A model generated the notes under the pieces. The model saw nothing but the letters and a program-made list of their open reading frames with translations. It was not told the origin of the DNA and searched no databases. From Micrococcaceae bacterium UBA4005 (GTDB taxonomy: Bacteria > Actinomycetota > Actinomycetes > Actinomycetales > Micrococcaceae): DNA of 5,793 nt. The stretch covers positions 1 through 5,793 of the forward strand of contig DGBL01000063.1 in the NCBI GenBank assembly GCA_002384315.1, in the 5' to 3' direction. The position numbers and the translations under genes were made by a program. Positions 5,603 to 5,793 of this stretch are shown here, piece by piece. Positions within the stretch are counted from its first letter, which is position 1, and each line of letters starts with the position of its first letter.

Positions 5603-5793
5603 ATGGAGGAAGCACCCGAGGACATCCCTCTCTACCAGACCAAATCGGCGTATGCTGCGGCCCGGCTACGACAGGCTTTTTCGCAGGGCAAATACGCTCC
5701 CGGTGACCGGCTGCAGATCGCGAAGCTGGCCAAGGATCTGAATCTTTCGCTCACTCCGGTGCGTGAGGCACTGCTCGAACTGGCCAACGAGGG
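5603..5793 (+). CDS. GntR family transcriptional regulator, N-terminal winged-helix part (3' end cut by window)
   Basis: The first 63 codons of a DNA-binding regulator. The winged-helix domain is clear: the first helix is YAAARLRQAFSQGKYAPGDRL (17-37), then IAKLAKDLNLSLTPVREALLELANEG (39-64), where the TPVREAL recognition-helix signature (51-57) is diagnostic of GntR and especially its FCD/VanR-type branch. The effector domain that would show the subfamily and ligand lies beyond the window. The ATG at 5603 is preceded by AAGGG, with 7 nt spacing. Such regulators usually repress neighbouring transport and catabolic genes until a carboxylate metabolite binds. Its nearby targets here are plausibly itself, tctCBA and the divergent MFS/oxidoreductase pair, which is inference from shared promoter motifs. 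Confidence 0.9.
   Translation, partial: MEEAPEDIPLYQTKSAYAAARLRQAFSQGKYAPGDRLQIAKLAKDLNLSLTPVREALLELANE

Overview
The window looks like chromosomal DNA of a high-GC Gram-positive bacterium, most likely an actinobacterium; the Micrococcaceae/Arthrobacter group is a guess from the style of the proteins. The evidence is GC-rich coding sequence, a substrate-binding protein with a lipoprotein signal (lipobox Cys24), a short actinobacterial-type UspA protein, a probable leaderless gene, and a strong terminator-like stem with no T-tract. Genus and substrate cannot be read from the sequence.

Left part (1-2700, minus strand): a tripartite tricarboxylate transporter operon in the order tctC-tctB-tctA. 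TctC is the lipid-anchored binding protein, TctB the small membrane subunit, and TctA the large permease, which runs off the left edge after 326 codons. tctC and tctB are 3 nt apart and tctB and tctA 35 nt apart, so one transcript is expected. A good sigma-70-like promoter (TTGACC, 17 bp, TATATT) lies about 150 nt upstream of tctC and gives a long, foldable leader.

Middle (2743-4083): an MFS transporter on the minus strand, divergent from the next gene. The short gap between them carries a perfect 13-bp palindrome (ATGTAT-T-ATACAT, 4068-4080) that covers the -10 elements of both directions.

Right part (4084-5793, plus strand): a PIG3-type NAD(P)H:quinone oxidoreductase, apparently leaderless, then a universal stress protein 49 nt downstream (probably co-transcribed), a 15-bp perfect inverted repeat acting as a likely terminator, and the start of a GntR-family regulator with its own AT-rich promoter, cut by the right edge.

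Taken together this resembles a small uptake and catabolism locus: two transport systems, one oxidoreductase, a stress protein and a GntR regulator. The tctC and gntR promoters share a 14-bp AT-rich motif (12/14 identical) next to or over their -10 elements, and the tctC -10 also resembles the divergent-promoter palindrome. This suggests, but does not prove, that the GntR protein controls the cluster and itself. No mobile element, CRISPR array, tRNA or rRNA was seen, and no wholly new system is evident; the regulatory architecture is the most interesting part.
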